A DNA stretch of 64,000 nucleotides from NCBI GenBank assembly GCA_050084985.1, contig JBITNC010000001.1, positions 36,146,001 through 36,210,000 of the forward strand, written 5' to 3'. Source of the stretch: Nageia nagi (lineage: Eukaryota > Pinophyta). Below, in pieces: positions 19,589 to 31,644 of the stretch. The position numbers and the translations under genes are program-made. The stretch's first letter is position 1. Every line of letters starts with the position of its first letter. The notes under the pieces are model-generated. The model worked only from the letters and a program-made list of their open reading frames with translations, did no database searches and was not told the DNA's origin.

Positions 19589-20611
19589 TTTGACTAAGTA
19601 TTCTAGGGGGTCTCCCTATATACACAAGGTACGTGGGAGCTCAATTCTGTGCTAGTGTTGTCTAATGCACAACCGTTCGAAAAGGGCCCTTGCTAATATA
19701 CTCGCGATACATGAGGGAATCCTAAAGGACCTCTCTATATACCATGTATGTGCATGAGCATGATGGCCTCTCTATATACTCAAAGGTACGTGAGAGAATC
19801 CAACAGTGGCCTAAGCGATATACTGCGAGTACGTTGTAGGAGACCACAATTCCTCGGGATGCAGTGCTGGCAAAGTAATGACAGCTCCTATGTTTAAAGA
19901 TGCCAGAACACGTCTATACCTAAAATACTCTACTCTTTCTTTTCTTTCCAATAGCTTATGAATCACCCCAAATAGACCTTTCAATCAAAATATATGCAAA
20001 TTTAAAGAAATAAATAAATAAATTGTACCTTTTTTTTTAAATCATGATTTGGAGACTGTTCTATTATCCAACCTTCCAACTGATGTAAATATGAAATTTC
20101 GGCCCTTTAGAGTCTGAAATTTCTACCTATGGTAGCCTCAGATGTCTTCTTTTCAATGCCATAGATTTCGTCAAATTCTGATAGTCCAAGAGGAAATGAC
20201 TGCAATTTTCCCAAAATGTGCTGATTTTTGGATTTTTTTTGAAGAGCGAACTTGTATGAAGTGCCTTGTGTCACCTGTTTATTCTCAGACCTTGAAAATT
20301 GTAACAGATAAACTTCTGTATATAACCTAACCAATCAAATAGGTCTCACCTAGTTTGGAGCTATAAAACTTCAGATATACCTTTTTTAGCTAGAACACCT
20401 GTTTCAGACCTGCTTTTGCGACTAGTCACAAACCTTAACTTCCCCTGAGTGTAAATTAAAAAATATAGCGAATTAGGAGCTAAAAGTTTAACTGAAACTT
20501 CTTCGTTATGTCTTCAAAAAACCCAATAAATTTTAGAATCTAAATCCTCTCGAAAAACAATTGGTAGCGAAAATGCCACGATGACTAGTTTTGAGCTGTG
20601 AAACCCTAGAA
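19589..20611 (-). other. TR-GAG 5' leader (about 1 kb) with repeat cluster
   Basis: Long untranslated leader between primer-binding site and gag. At 19611-19639, 19690-19722, 19730-19758, 19767-19801 and 19810-19842 lie five related copies of the theme 'ctctctatatac-N-ggtacgtgagag', the last four about 40 bp apart. The remainder (19850-20610) shows ORFs of up to 75 codons on both strands but no similarity I recognise. Confidence 0.65.
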
Positions 20612-20629
20612 TCGTCTGCTCTGGTACCA
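20612..20629 (-). other. TR-GAG primer-binding site
   Basis: Minus strand tggtaccagagcagacga starts two bases after the 5' LTR. It matches the initiator tRNA-Met site tggtatcagagc with one change in 12. Confidence 0.7.
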
Positions 20630-20631
20630 AA

Positions 20632-20952
20632 TGTTATGAACAAAGTTCAAAAAATAGCATAAAATCACCAAAGAGAGAGCTCAACGCATTGAATAAGAAA
20701 TAAAATCTGTAATAAGCCACTTCGAGGGGGCAACCTCCTTTGTAATAAGCCACTTCGAGGGGGCAACCTCCTTTACATCACATCAATTACACAACAATAG
20801 ACATCTTCAAATGATAATACCTCCTTAGTATATATAGGAGTCCAAGGGGTGCCACTACAATGAAAGGACACTAGCCGACATAACAATAATAATGTAAGGA
20901 AATAATAATAACCATATCCGACCTAACAATAATAATGTATAGGGACCTAACA
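20632..20952 (-). repeat. TR-GAG 5' LTR (321 bp, uninterrupted)
   Basis: Intact copy, tgttatgaac...gggacctaaca, containing the same doubled 33-bp unit (20709-20741, 20742-20774) and the empty Copia target. It is followed by tataa, the right half of the target duplication. Confidence 0.95.
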
Positions 20953-20957
20953 TATAA

Positions 20958-22100
20958 TTAACTATCGAATCCCATGGATTCCCTTTTATAAATATTTAAT
21001 TATTTATTTATGCATTATTTGTTAGTACTTGGGATAAAAATTATAAGGATCCATTGGACCCCATTGTGAGCCCCAAGTAGGATATCTTCCTTCCAAACAT
21101 AGGTTAGCATAATCTAATGTTATTTAATGTACTTAGAGATCCTAATAATTGATTTTTGGAATCACAAGGCCTTTTATAGACATGAAAATAGGATCTAGGG
21201 ACATGTATAACAACTAAAAACCCAACATATGATATGGGGGAACTTATATGACCTAACATTGGACTTGGAGGAATCCCATCACCCATGGAGGCCCACATCA
21301 CACCTTAGGGAGGCTCTACACCTAATATATGAGAATTTATGATATGTTTGAGGTATTTTAGGGTACTTAGGAAGCTAATGTTAGATAAGGTAGGTATGGA
21401 TGATTCCTAGGTGATGTTCTAGATACAAACTTGAGCTATATTAGGCATTGGAGCATCATTACATGGATATACCTAATTTGATAATATTTCTCCTATTGTA
21501 TAGTGGACACAAGTCTTGGCATATAATCAAGCAAATTTCCCTTAAGTACAACATCTATTAGGGTTATCAAGCTAAGGTATCTTACTAATATATGCCTAAG
21601 GTGTAGTATCTTAGTCCATCTAATGGAAATATAAGGTTGCACTTCTAACATTAGTGGTTTCTAGGTCTAGGAGTTCTACAACAGAGCATCCAAGCTTGAG
21701 AGAGTGAGGTTGTTCAATCCATTATTTCAATATTTATCATATTTGCATATTTATATGTCCTAATTAGCTCCTTAGAGACCAAAATTTAGACCTTTGGGCT
21801 TAGTATTTCATCATTTTCAATTTCTCATTATTAATATAGTCTTAGGTATCTTGGATGTTAGTATTTATCTTTATCTTTGATGTTTATGCTTCCATACTAG
21901 CAATGTTCATGTATTTTAATGCATTCATGCTTATATATATGATATGTTAGTATTGTAGGATTGTTTATGCTTGATTTTGATTCTCTAATCTAGGTGTGGG
22001 TGTATATTTGCTTATAATTGATAATTAATTGGCTTGCTTGCACTTGAGATTATATTTAAGATCTTACATTGAACCTCAACCTCAAGTAAAACCTGATTCT
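20958..22100 (+). repeat. Continuation of the interrupted older LTR region
   Basis: This continues the sequence cut at 13136. It holds diverged 30-bp-type units at about 21180-21320 and no supported ORF. Near 21672 the phrase tctacaacagagcatccaag resembles a decayed initiator-Met primer site, which would place an LTR end at about 21670 and a plus-strand interior after it. This is weak. Confidence 0.35.
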
Positions 22101-23070
22101 CCTCTAACCATGTTGGTATAATTGATAAATAATAAAATTCCCTTTCATAAGGTGATTGATAGTATGAATCCATCCTATTTGGTTCCTTCATCCATAATTA
22201 TTTTGATCTTGGCCATTATTTCAAGATAAGAGAAGTAATTTCTATCAATATTACCCCAAGCTCCATTTGTATCCCTAGTGGTTCCTTTAACTCTATTTTC
22301 ATGTTTACAACTTAAAACCCCCACTCTAAGGCCATATAAGGCCCCTTATCATGATGATAGGAAGAAAGCACAATTGTTCAAAGAGTGGTGTAGGCTTAAA
22401 AATGGTAACAAACTTTCATAATTTGTAAATAACTAGCCAACATGATAAGGGTAATTGATAAATATTAACTCTCAAGTATTGAGGATTAGAACTAATACTC
22501 CACCTCCTCAAGTTTCTATAATTGATCAATTAAGCACTTATTATCAACATCAATAACTAAATAACAAAGTAATCTAGGATCATAAAATCCTCAATATATC
22601 CTCTAATCACAATTCCAACAATCATATGTACCACCCAATGTTCCTCAATCTAAGGTGCACATAAATGTTTTTCCATCATAATCAACTCCTCCTTCTTCTC
22701 AAGTGACCATGCCAATATATAATTAACTTAAAAATATTAATCCTTATAAAGTATATGTTGGTTCTTAGTAAAGAGTACCTACACCTACTCAATGGTACTT
22801 TCAATCATTTGAATAATTTTAAGACCCAAATATTAGGTAAACTTAACTTCTTAATGAAGTATTATGAAACAAAGTGATTCAAGGGTTTTAAAATCATTCT
22901 TATCACACACCATAAGTGAATATTTCCCTTAATCAACCAACTTATCAATCTTATGGTCAAACTCAAGCACCTATCTATAATCAAGTTCAAATTTCTAAAG
23001 CTATACCACCTTATCAACCATCCAAGACTAATGATGAACTATTAAAAAAGTTTCATGATATGGAAAAAAA

Positions 23071-23116
23071 GCCTAATTATCAAGGAAATATAAGCCTAAT
23101 TATCAAGGAAATATAA
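23071..23116 (+). repeat. 23-bp tandem duplication
   Basis: gcctaattatcaaggaaata plus taa occurs twice in a row inside the gag relic, keeping neither frame nor function obvious. Confidence 0.8.
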
Positions 23117-23902
23117 AATTATCTTATGGATCAATTTGTAATGAACCAATCCATCCATAGGTTCCTATCAAGTGTTTCCCTTATAAGTTTGAGATTCCTA
23201 AGATGGAAAAGTTAAAGGGAAAACAAAATCATATAGAACATATAAGAAAATTAAAGTACTCATATTATATCATAGAAAATGATGATATTCTCATGTTAAG
23301 AACATTCCCTATTTCTAGTATAAGAATTGGATTAGTATAAAAAACTTCTTCAATATAACAACTTCTCTTTTGAGAAATTAGAAAATTAACTTTTGGATCC
23401 TTTTGGAATCAACATTAGGAATAGGGATTCCATAATTGATTTAAGAAAATTATCTCAATTTGAAGTAGAATCTATTTCATATTATGTTTGTAAGTGGTGA
23501 GGAATAGTTATAGATATACGTTACACACTTACTCAAGAAGAATTTGTTAAATAATTTTATAGGGTTTGTAATAAACATATCTCTTCCCTCTTATAAATTG
23601 AAAGAAATATCACCTTTGAGGATGCATTTAATCAAGAAAAAATAATTCAAGAGGTTAAGATTCAAGAATTTGAAATAAAGCTAATGAATAAAGATAATAA
23701 TCAAAAGAACTACAACAATAGTGGCTCTTCCAACCAATCTCAACAATAGCCATAAAATAATCAAATTTCTTATGGTTTTAATCAAACTCAACCCATATTG
23801 CAATTAATACCTTTTAAGAAATAAATGAACAAACAACCAAGGACTCAAATTCAAGAGCAATAAAATGTTAATAAAGAAAAAAATCAAGGAAGACCACCTA
23901 GA

Positions 23903-23941
23903 CAACAACAACAACAACAATAATAATAATAACAACAACAA
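23903..23941 (+). repeat. Trinucleotide run (CAA)6(TAA)4(CAA)3
   Basis: In the gag reading frame this is six Gln codons, four stop codons and three Gln codons, flanked by RPPR and RNW in the same frame. It is a microsatellite in which a block of CAA has become TAA. Confidence 0.9.
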
Positions 23942-24654
23942 AGAAATTGGATATCATTATTAGAACCTATTGAAGAATTACTTAAGAAGCTACTATATTA
24001 TAAGCTCATAATACTTATTGAATTCAAACAAGAGGATCCTAATGGTGAGAAGCCTCAATATTACAAGAAAAATGAGTTTTATGTCTTCCATTGTCAAAGA
24101 GGATATGCAACCAACAAGTGTCAACATTTAAGGTCAACTATTTAATGCTTAATTGATGATGGAAAAGTAGTTATAAGTACTCCTATGGCTCAACCCAGTA
24201 GGTATTTGGGAGTACATAAAGACTTGTTAACAAGGCATAATAATAATGTTAATCAAGTGACTACCATGGCCTCCACATTAAGAAAATTTACATATGTTAT
24301 TCAATTACCTAGTGAGTTTATCAATATGTTTGGTATCAATGTTATAACTAAAAATAATAATTATTATAGTTATTTATAGAATAATTAAATTCCTTAATTA
24401 ACTAAAATAATATAAAATCAATGATATGAAAGATGATAAATTTCAACTTAATCTTAACCTATCAATATTGGATTAATAGAATATACAAACCTATTCTTTA
24501 CCTATGACAATGAATAGATGAAAGATTCAATTAAGAGAGAATGAATGATGATCTTATTTGAAACATAGAGCCACCAATCCATCCTTAACCCAATGGTTGT
24601 GCCAAAATTCTAGCAAAAATGCTTGGATACCTTTCCAAAATGCCTCACCTTAAA

Positions 24655-25073
24655 GCTCAATTTCATCATCCCACCTTTGATGTATCAAATCTCAATCATA
24701 AAGGGATGAAATATCATAGGAATATAGAGCTTAGAGTATATCAAAATATAAATATGATAGTTGGTGTTAATAAATATTAGTTAAGATTAATACAAGTATA
24801 TTTCCACCTATCAAGGATTAGGGATTATGTCATGTCATGTAATCTCTTTGATCATGCATAATCCCTCCACCTCTATAGGTAATAGGTCTAGTTCTAAGGA
24901 TCCTTCTTAGGTTTGTTGTGATGCCATGCTAACCTATTACCACAAAATATAAAGGTAGATGAGAGTGCACATGAAAAAGAGAATTTATTTAATAAATAAA
25001 GTAAATTATTTTAAATTTATTAAAAATTATTTTAATTAAATCAAAATTCCTTTTTAGGTGTTAATAGATGCCC
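24655..25073. repeat. Direct repeat, left copy (putative LTR)
   Basis: About 400 bp similar to 31645-32053, from ctcaatttcatcatcccacc to cctttttaggtgttaat. Both share a well kept block (about 24925-25000, with aaaggtagatgagagtgcac). The sequence to the right (atgccccactttg, 25068-25080) reads on the minus strand as a purine tract, as next to family-A LTRs, so this may be the 3' LTR of the minus-strand Tat relic that follows. Confidence 0.6.
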
Positions 25074-25943
25074 CACTTTGAATATGTTTAGATGTTTTTA
25101 GGAAAAAAGGAAATCAAAGCATGAATTCAAAATATACCAAGATATGTAAAGTATGATAAGTGATAAGAAATAAAACCAATCATTGGTGACTTACCCACCA
25201 AGATGAGATGAAGATGATAATTAGTTTGGATTGATCAACTTGGTTTCCCAAGCCACCATGTTTCCATGGATTTTGATATGAATGGACCTTCCTTACAAAG
25301 GTATCAAATAATAAGATTGACCCTTCCTTATAAAGGAATCAAATGATAAGAATGATCAACTTGGTTTCTCAATCCACATTGTTACCATGGATTTGTTGAT
25401 AAGAGTTACCCTTCCCTACAAAGGAGGCCAATGGTATGAAAAAAATATGAAATACCAATTTTACATGTTTTGATAAGTATTTAATAAGCAACTTGTTTAA
25501 TGTAAATGATATGAAAGTAAAGGAATGGACTATATTTTTTATTGATTTACCATGATATGGAAGAGATAATTGATTTTCGAATTTACTTGATCAATAGATT
25601 CTAGCAGCATCACCAAGAATGGAAGCATTGCTAGGTTATGAGCTCATTTTCCTAAAATATTAGTATAAAACAACAAATATATGCAAAAATTGTAAGAAAA
25701 AGATCAAACATAAAACTTTTTTAGATGCATAACATTGATTGTATTATTTTCTTCTTTACCATAAATTGAATATAATTTATATGCATCTTTTCTAAAATTT
25801 GCAATGATAATATAAGGACCTATCCAATTATGTTTGAACTTACCTTTATTTTCATTTCCTAGGGCTTTAGTGTTAGTAAGGTTTTCCTTTAAGACAAGGT
25901 CACAAAATTTGAACTATTTAAGCTTGATCTTTTTGCTATAGGC
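25074..25943 (-). other. Likely 3' untranslated region of the minus-strand Tat relic
   Basis: No ORF of note. Short repeats on 'cttccttacaaaggtatcaaatgataag' recur at about 25291, 25321 and 25400 (fragments such as 'cccttccctacaaagga'), alternating with 'gatcaacttggtttc'. Such repeats are usual for Tat 3' regions. Confidence 0.4.
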
Positions 25944-28900
25944 TCATTGAATTATAGAATGGTAGATATAATGGTGTTCTAGAGCATTAACCCATTTTTC
26001 ATCTAGGACCTCTAGTTGGGCTAATCTAGTTTTTCTTCTATCCTCATCAAGAATGAGACTATCTAGTGACACATGAAGAGATGGGATCTCTAGCTCAATG
26101 GGAACTATGGATTCATCACCATACATAATGGAGAAATGATTTTCCCCTATGAAATTCCTTATACTTTTTCTATAGTTCCACAAAACACAAGGGAGTTTTT
26201 CATACCAATATTTACCATATTTTGCAATAGTTTTAGATAGGATACTCTTAATAACCTTACTAGAAGCTTCAAATTGACCATTACCTTGGGGGTAATATGG
26301 GGTAGAGAAATTTTGTTCAATATGATATTTAGTATAGAAATTTTTAACTTCATTACCTTTAACTTCAATATCTTGAAACTTGGTTAATTTTATCAATAAA
26401 ATCAAGTTCCTAAATAGAAAAAGGCCAAGGAGATGTAATAGAATGTAAAGCATGAGAAGGAGAAGGTTGAAGGCTAACATTCTTTTGATATTGTTCATAT
26501 TCTTTGACATGTAATTCACAATCTTCAAGCATATTATGCCAATAATAACCTAGTGTAAGAAACTTTTGATTAATAAATTTAGCACTAAAGTATCTTCCAT
26601 AGTCACCATCATGAGCTTGATGCAGGGCCATATCTACTTCACACCTCATTAAACATCTAAGAAGAATACCATCAAAATATCTTCTATAAAACAAATAATC
26701 TAAGATTACATACTTATTAGCTAGTTGTTATTTTCCATAATGAACATGAGAAACTTGAAAAATTCTAATCCTAGCATTATGATCAAAGGAAATAGGAATA
26801 ACACTAGCTTTAAGATAATTGAAAATATATTAATACCATTCACATGCATTGATACAAGTAGCAGAAAAATGATATTTAATGAAATATTCAGTAACAAAAT
26901 CATGGGAAGGCTTACCAATATTTTTTATTATGATAATGGTCTCTTCATATTATATAATAATAGGAGCAAGGGAAGTGGCACTAGCCATAACATCAACATA
27001 GTTGTTGTTATCTCTTAGGATATTTTCAATTTCATACTCATTGAATTATACAAGGAGATTCTCTACCATTTCCTTGTATGGTTGTAACTTAGGATCTTTA
27101 GTGTTGTATATGTTGAATACTTGCTTCATAATAATTTGAGAATCATCAAATATTTTGATCCTTTTTACTTTTAGTAGTAGTACAACCTTCATACCTAAGA
27201 TTAGAGCTTCATATTCTACCATATTGTTAGTGTAATCAAAACTTAAATGGTAAGACATAAAGATAACATTATCATTAGGGTTGATAAGAATAATTTCTAC
27301 CCATGATCCATGAATCCATTTAGAACCATTAAAGAACAAGTTCCAATCATCATTTTTTGTGAAACCAATAAGAACTTGTGGATACTCAGACTTAAGAATA
27401 GAGTGACAATGTAAGGGTGTAATGATTGTGAATAATTTAGAGGTGTTCTAGCTATCCACTTCATCTAAAACCTATTTCTACATGCTAGATACTTCATTTT
27501 GTGGGTGATTGGAAATGAAATATATTATATCCTATCCATTTATGAACTTCTAAGTAATAAAGACTAAATTGAATTCTTGAAAAAATATTACCCACTTTGC
27601 ATCCCTTCTAGATGGGTAGGACTTAGACATGAGATATCTAAGAGGACCTACCTAAGCTATTACATAAGTTGTATTGCTAAGCATGTAATATTTTTATTTT
27701 TTAGTTGAGAAGATTATTATGAAATACATATTTTTTATCATAATATTCCTTGTCTCATAATAAGGTTTTACTGACATAGTATATTTCTATTTCCTTGTTG
27801 TTATCATCCTTTTGAGCTAGCATTCCCCCTAATGCACTCAATGTTGTTAAAACATAAAGTAGAATTTTTTTTTTGAATTATAAGGGGATAAAAATAGATC
27901 ATTAGTAATATACCTTTTGATGTTCTTCAAATATTTTTAACACTTTTCCTTCCAAATGAATTTCTCACCTTTCTTCAGCAAATGAGAAAATGGAGAAGTT
28001 ATATCTACTAACTAAGCAATGGACCTTCTAACTATTTGTACTTTCCATTGAAGACTTTTTAATTCTTTCAATTTCTTAGGGGGTGGAAAATTTATAATAG
28101 ATAAAATTTTCTTGGGATACATCTCTATACCTCTTCTTGAAACAAGGAATCCAAACCTTTTACCTATTGAAATTGCAAATGTACACTTTTGAGGCTTCAA
28201 TTTCAACTTGTACTCTCTCATTCATTGGAAGATCTTTATCAAATATGAAATGTTCTCATATTTTATTATGTATTTGGTTAAAATATCATCAACATATACC
28301 TCAACATTATCATGGATCATATCATGGAACATACTCACCATGGCTCTCTAATAAGTTGCACCTACTTTCTTTGGACCAAAAGGCATGACCACTTAATAAA
28401 ATATGCCCCAAAAAGCTATCTTAAGTTAGTCCTCCTTATTGATCCTAATTTGATTATAGCTTCAAAATTCATCTATAAAAGATAAAACCTCATGTTATAT
28501 TGTCAAATATATAATTATATCAATGTTATGCAAAGAAAAAATATATTTTGGGAATGCATTATTTATATCCCTAGAATCAGTACAACATCTAAATTTTACC
28601 ATTAGGCTTAGCTATAGGCATAATGTTATAAATCTATGAAGAATAATAAATAGAGAAAATGAAAATAGTAGTAAGGTATTTCTCAATTTCATTTTTTATA
28701 GAAAGAGCTACCCTAGGATGCATATTTGTAAATTTTTGTTGAATGACTTTGATAGTTTCATTAACAACTAAGCTATGAGTGGTAAAATCATGATCAAAAC
28801 TAGGTATATCAGAATAAGACCAAGAAAATATATCATAAATTTCTTTTAATAGTAGGCAGTACCTTTACCATTCTTTTAGGCTTAACCAAGCTCTTATTTT

Positions 28901-28960
28901 GATTAGCCATTGGTCTTCTTGGGTACCAATATTGACTTCTACAATTTCTTCTCTAAGATA
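25944..28960 (-). pseudogene. Tat-lineage Gypsy pol relic (RT, RNase H, second RNase H, integrase)
   Basis: Read right to left. RT from about 28960 (DIFSWSYSDIPSF-type start; a YVDD box intact at 28285-28296; then LKLKPQKCTFAISIGKRFGF and VSRRGIEM at 28221-28100). An RNase H stretch, heavily broken, is at 27400-28000. The second, Tat-specific RNase H (27046-27339, FNGSKWIHGSWVEI and NNMVEYEALILGMK) follows. The integrase zinc part lies at 26410-26694 (ALHQAHDGDYGRYFSAKFI, LGYYWHNMLEDC) and the core and C-terminal part at 25944-26400 (PYYPQGNGQFEASSKVIKS, WYEKLPCVLWNYR, IPSLHVSLDSLILDEDRRK). Two RNase H domains place it in Tat. Many stops occur; for example the conserved 'TYQRAM' has TAG in place of Gln at 28348-28350. 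All parts are in the right order, so this was one element. Confidence 0.8.
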
Positions 28961-30015
28961 GGATATTTTCTCATTGAGTTGGGAAGGCATAGGAAATGCC
29001 CTCATTCTTGTATCCAAACTTAGTTTTAAGGGATGAGAATAATATATTGATAATGAAAGGAACCCAAGCCCATTACCCCATTAAGTGATACTAGGATAGA
29101 CCATGAAAGAAAAACTACCAAGACCTAAGATTGACTCAATGAAACATGAATGAAAATGAGCATGAATAAACATAAAATGAATATAAATAAAAGGAAGGGT
29201 GAGGATCTAACCTACAATACTTGCATCATCCATGGAGATATCCTCACCAAAGTATACCTAATGTCACATGAACCATGTTACAAGGCTCTTTTCACTAGAT
29301 TTGGAGAACTCACACTATGCCCTTAGCTTCTCAAGGATGACATCATCAATCCTAAAATTATCCACTCAAATTAGATATGTAGGGGGTAAGAATGGATCTA
29401 CATACTAAGCTTGTAATTATTTTATTGGAACATGCATCATTCCATAATGTATCCACTCATTATAGATGTATTTGGTGTAATATTGATCATTATTTGTTGC
29501 ATATTGAACCTTTGGAACTGATGAAGATGAGCTAGGTGTAGAGTCATCAAATCCAACACCAGTTATTCTCTTATTTTGACCTTCATTTGGAATGGGTTGT
29601 ATGATGTCCTACTCATTCTTAACTAATTATTTTCCACCATACTAATATTCATGCATATATTCATTAGCAAAAGTAGAATCAATGCTATTGAAATGCATAC
29701 TTACTTGATCTAGCATTTTCTATAAAATAAAAGTTGTATCTACATTGTTGGATGTACTTTTTTCTTCCTGCTCTTGGTAGAGAACATTCACATCTTCAAC
29801 AAGATTGCATTCCTTCTTAACAATAATGTAGCAATGTACAACTTTAGTATCCTCTAAGTGATAATGCTAAGTTTTGAGGGCTACAAGGGGTCATCTAAGC
29901 TCTTTGAAGTTTCCCATATGTATATCTTTGGGATCCTATATGTTCTCATTCTTTCCTATTGTGAGGTGATAGTTGTAACAAGTATTGGTGCATCTTCCTC
30001 AATTTTGGCTAGATC
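28961..30015 (-). pseudogene. Possible gag-to-RT part of the same Tat relic
   Basis: Minus-strand translation gives short coding-like pieces but no firm domain. The strand and position fit the region upstream of RT. It ends where plus-strand pol sequence starts, at about 30020-30120. Confidence 0.3.
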
Positions 30016-30119
30016 ATGAGGAATCTAAAACCTTTAAACTACCTAAAACACATCTTTAGGATTATCCTTTGCATTAATAGTAACCTACTTACATTTATGC
30101 ATAAATTTTATCGATCAAT

Positions 30120-31560
30120 GCAAAGTGGAAGTAACAACCCTAATTTGATCTTAGGTCTAAATGTTGCAATACTTCAAAAAGTAAAAAGGATAAAAGTCTT
30201 TGATTATTCTCAACTTATTGTGAAGAAAGAATCCAACATATATAACACCAAGATCCCAAGTTAAAATAATTTAAGGAAATGGTAGAGAATATCCTTATAT
30301 ACTTCAATGAGTATGAAATTGACAACATTCTAAGAGTCAGCAATAGGTATGTTGATGGTATGGATAGTTCTACTTCCTTTGCTCCTATTCCCATAGAATA
30401 TGAAGAGACTATTCTCACAATCAAAAATATTGGTAAGCCTTCCCATAATTTTCTTATTAAAGATCATTATTTTTCTAATACTTGTATCAATGCATGTGAA
30501 TGGTATCAATATATTTTCAATTATCTTAAATATGTATTAGTCATAAAATTCTCACTAATAAGTATGTCATCTTAGGTAATTTATTATATAGAAGATCTTT
30601 TGATGGTACTCTTCCTAGATGTTTAATGAGGTGCTAAGTAGATAAGGTTCTTCATCAAGCTCATGATCATGAATATGATGGACACTTTAGTGCTAAATTT
30701 TTTTTATTAAAATTTACTTTGAATAGGTTATTATTAGCCTACTATGTTTTAAGATTGTGAATTACATATCAAGAAATGTGAATAATGTCAAAAGAATGCT
30801 AGTATTCAAGCTTATCCTTCTCATGATTTGCATTCTATTGCATATCCTTAGCCTTTTTCTATTTGGTAACTTGATTTTATTGGTAAAATTAACCCAATTT
30901 AAAGACTTGGCCATAATTTTATCATTACAACTATAGAGCATTTCACAAAATAGGTGCAGGTTATACCCATGAAGTCTACAAAAGGAGGTAAGACTATTGA
31001 ATTTCTTATTGATTTTATCATTTCTAGATATGGTATTCCTTCAAAATTATTTATTGATAATGGTCCTAACTTTAAATGTGATGAAGTTAAAGAATTTTGT
31101 TCTAAATATCATATTGAATGAAAGTTCTCTACCCCATATTACACCCAAGGTAATGATCAAGCTGAGGCTTCTATCAAGGTCATTATGAGTATCCTATATA
31201 AAATTATTGTAAAATATGGTGAAGGTTGGTATGAATAACTCCCTTATGCTTTATGGGAATATAGTATAATTATAACAACCTCTATAGAGGCAACTCCTTT
31301 TTCTTTTATGTATGGTGATGAAGTTGTAGTTCCTTTTGATTAGAAATTCCATCTCTTTATGTGTCACTAGATAGTCTCATTCTTGATGAGGATAGAAGAA
31401 AAGCTAGGTTAGCCCAACTAGAGTTCCTATATGAAAAATAGGTTAGTAATCTATAACACCTTTGTATCTACCATTCTAGAATCCAACAAGCCTATAGTAA
31501 AAAGATCAAGCTTAAATAATTTAAAGTTAGTTACCTAGACTTAAACAAAAATCTTACCAA
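30120..31560 (+). pseudogene. Tat-lineage Gypsy pol relic, opposite orientation (RNase H end and integrase)
   Basis: Plus strand. It starts inside the second RNase H (LGLNVAILQKVKRIKVFDYS, SNIYNTKIPS, 30130-30264), then the linker (30279-30575) and the integrase zinc part near 30640-30790 (DCELHIKKCE). The core follows at 30880-31330: LDFIGKINPI, a conserved Asp-containing FIDNGPNFKC near 31056, then PYYTQGNDQAEASIKVI and LPYALWEYS. The C-terminal part runs to about 31440. It is close to the minus-strand relic (for example 'EMVENILI' against 'EMVENLLV'), so both are members of one family. RT and everything upstream are missing; it begins exactly where the minus-strand relic stops. Confidence 0.75.
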
Positions 31561-31644
31561 CACTAAAACCATGGAAAATGAGAACAAGGGTATGTTTGAA
31601 TCTAATTGGATAGGTTATTACATTTTCATTGTAAATTTTGGAAA

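Larger units (their letters stand above)
13137..20952 (-). mobile_element. TR-GAG-type LTR retrotransposon (gag only), split by a Copia insertion
   Basis: Two 321-bp LTRs (13137-13424 plus 18600-18632, and 20632-20952) flank a 1,999-bp interior (18633-20631). The target duplication is tataa (13132-13136 and 20953-20957). Without the Copia insert and its duplicated 5 bp the element is 2,641 bp. The LTRs differ at about three positions: ttcccaaaa against ttcaaaaaa, and gggacataaca against gggacctaaca. The primer-binding site (20612-20629) and purine tract (18633-18645) place it on the minus strand. The only coding region is a gag; protease, RT and integrase are absent. TR-GAG elements, LTR elements with gag alone, are a known non-autonomous class in plants. 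They need enzymes supplied by a full-length relative, which is not in this window. Confidence 0.85.
22101..24260 (+). pseudogene. Tat-lineage Gypsy gag relic
   Basis: Many short open pieces in one general direction. An N-terminal Gln/Pro/Tyr-rich part (22600-23030; open from 22916, YQSYGQTQAPIYNQVQ) is followed by a capsid start at about 23165 (FPYKFEIPKMEKLKGK, HIEHIRKLKYSYYI). A capsid end follows at about 23520-23650 (TLTQEEFVK, ITFEDAFNQEK), then a poly-Gln codon run at 23903. At about 24060-24175 comes FYVFHCQRGYATNKCQHLRS, then CLIDDGKV. The last is the Tat-type 'FC-YH...GH-T-C--L---I--LID-GK' zinc segment with several key residues lost. Stops are frequent. Protease should follow but is not seen; a repeated block starts at 24655. 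Confidence 0.6.

Noticed and set aside
20107-20334. ORFs of 75 and 62 codons in the TR-GAG leader
   Set aside because: They overlap on opposite strands, have no similarity and lie in an untranslated leader.
28961-30015. A host gene between the two Tat pol relics
   Set aside because: Only short frames; strand and position fit the upstream part of the minus-strand retroelement.
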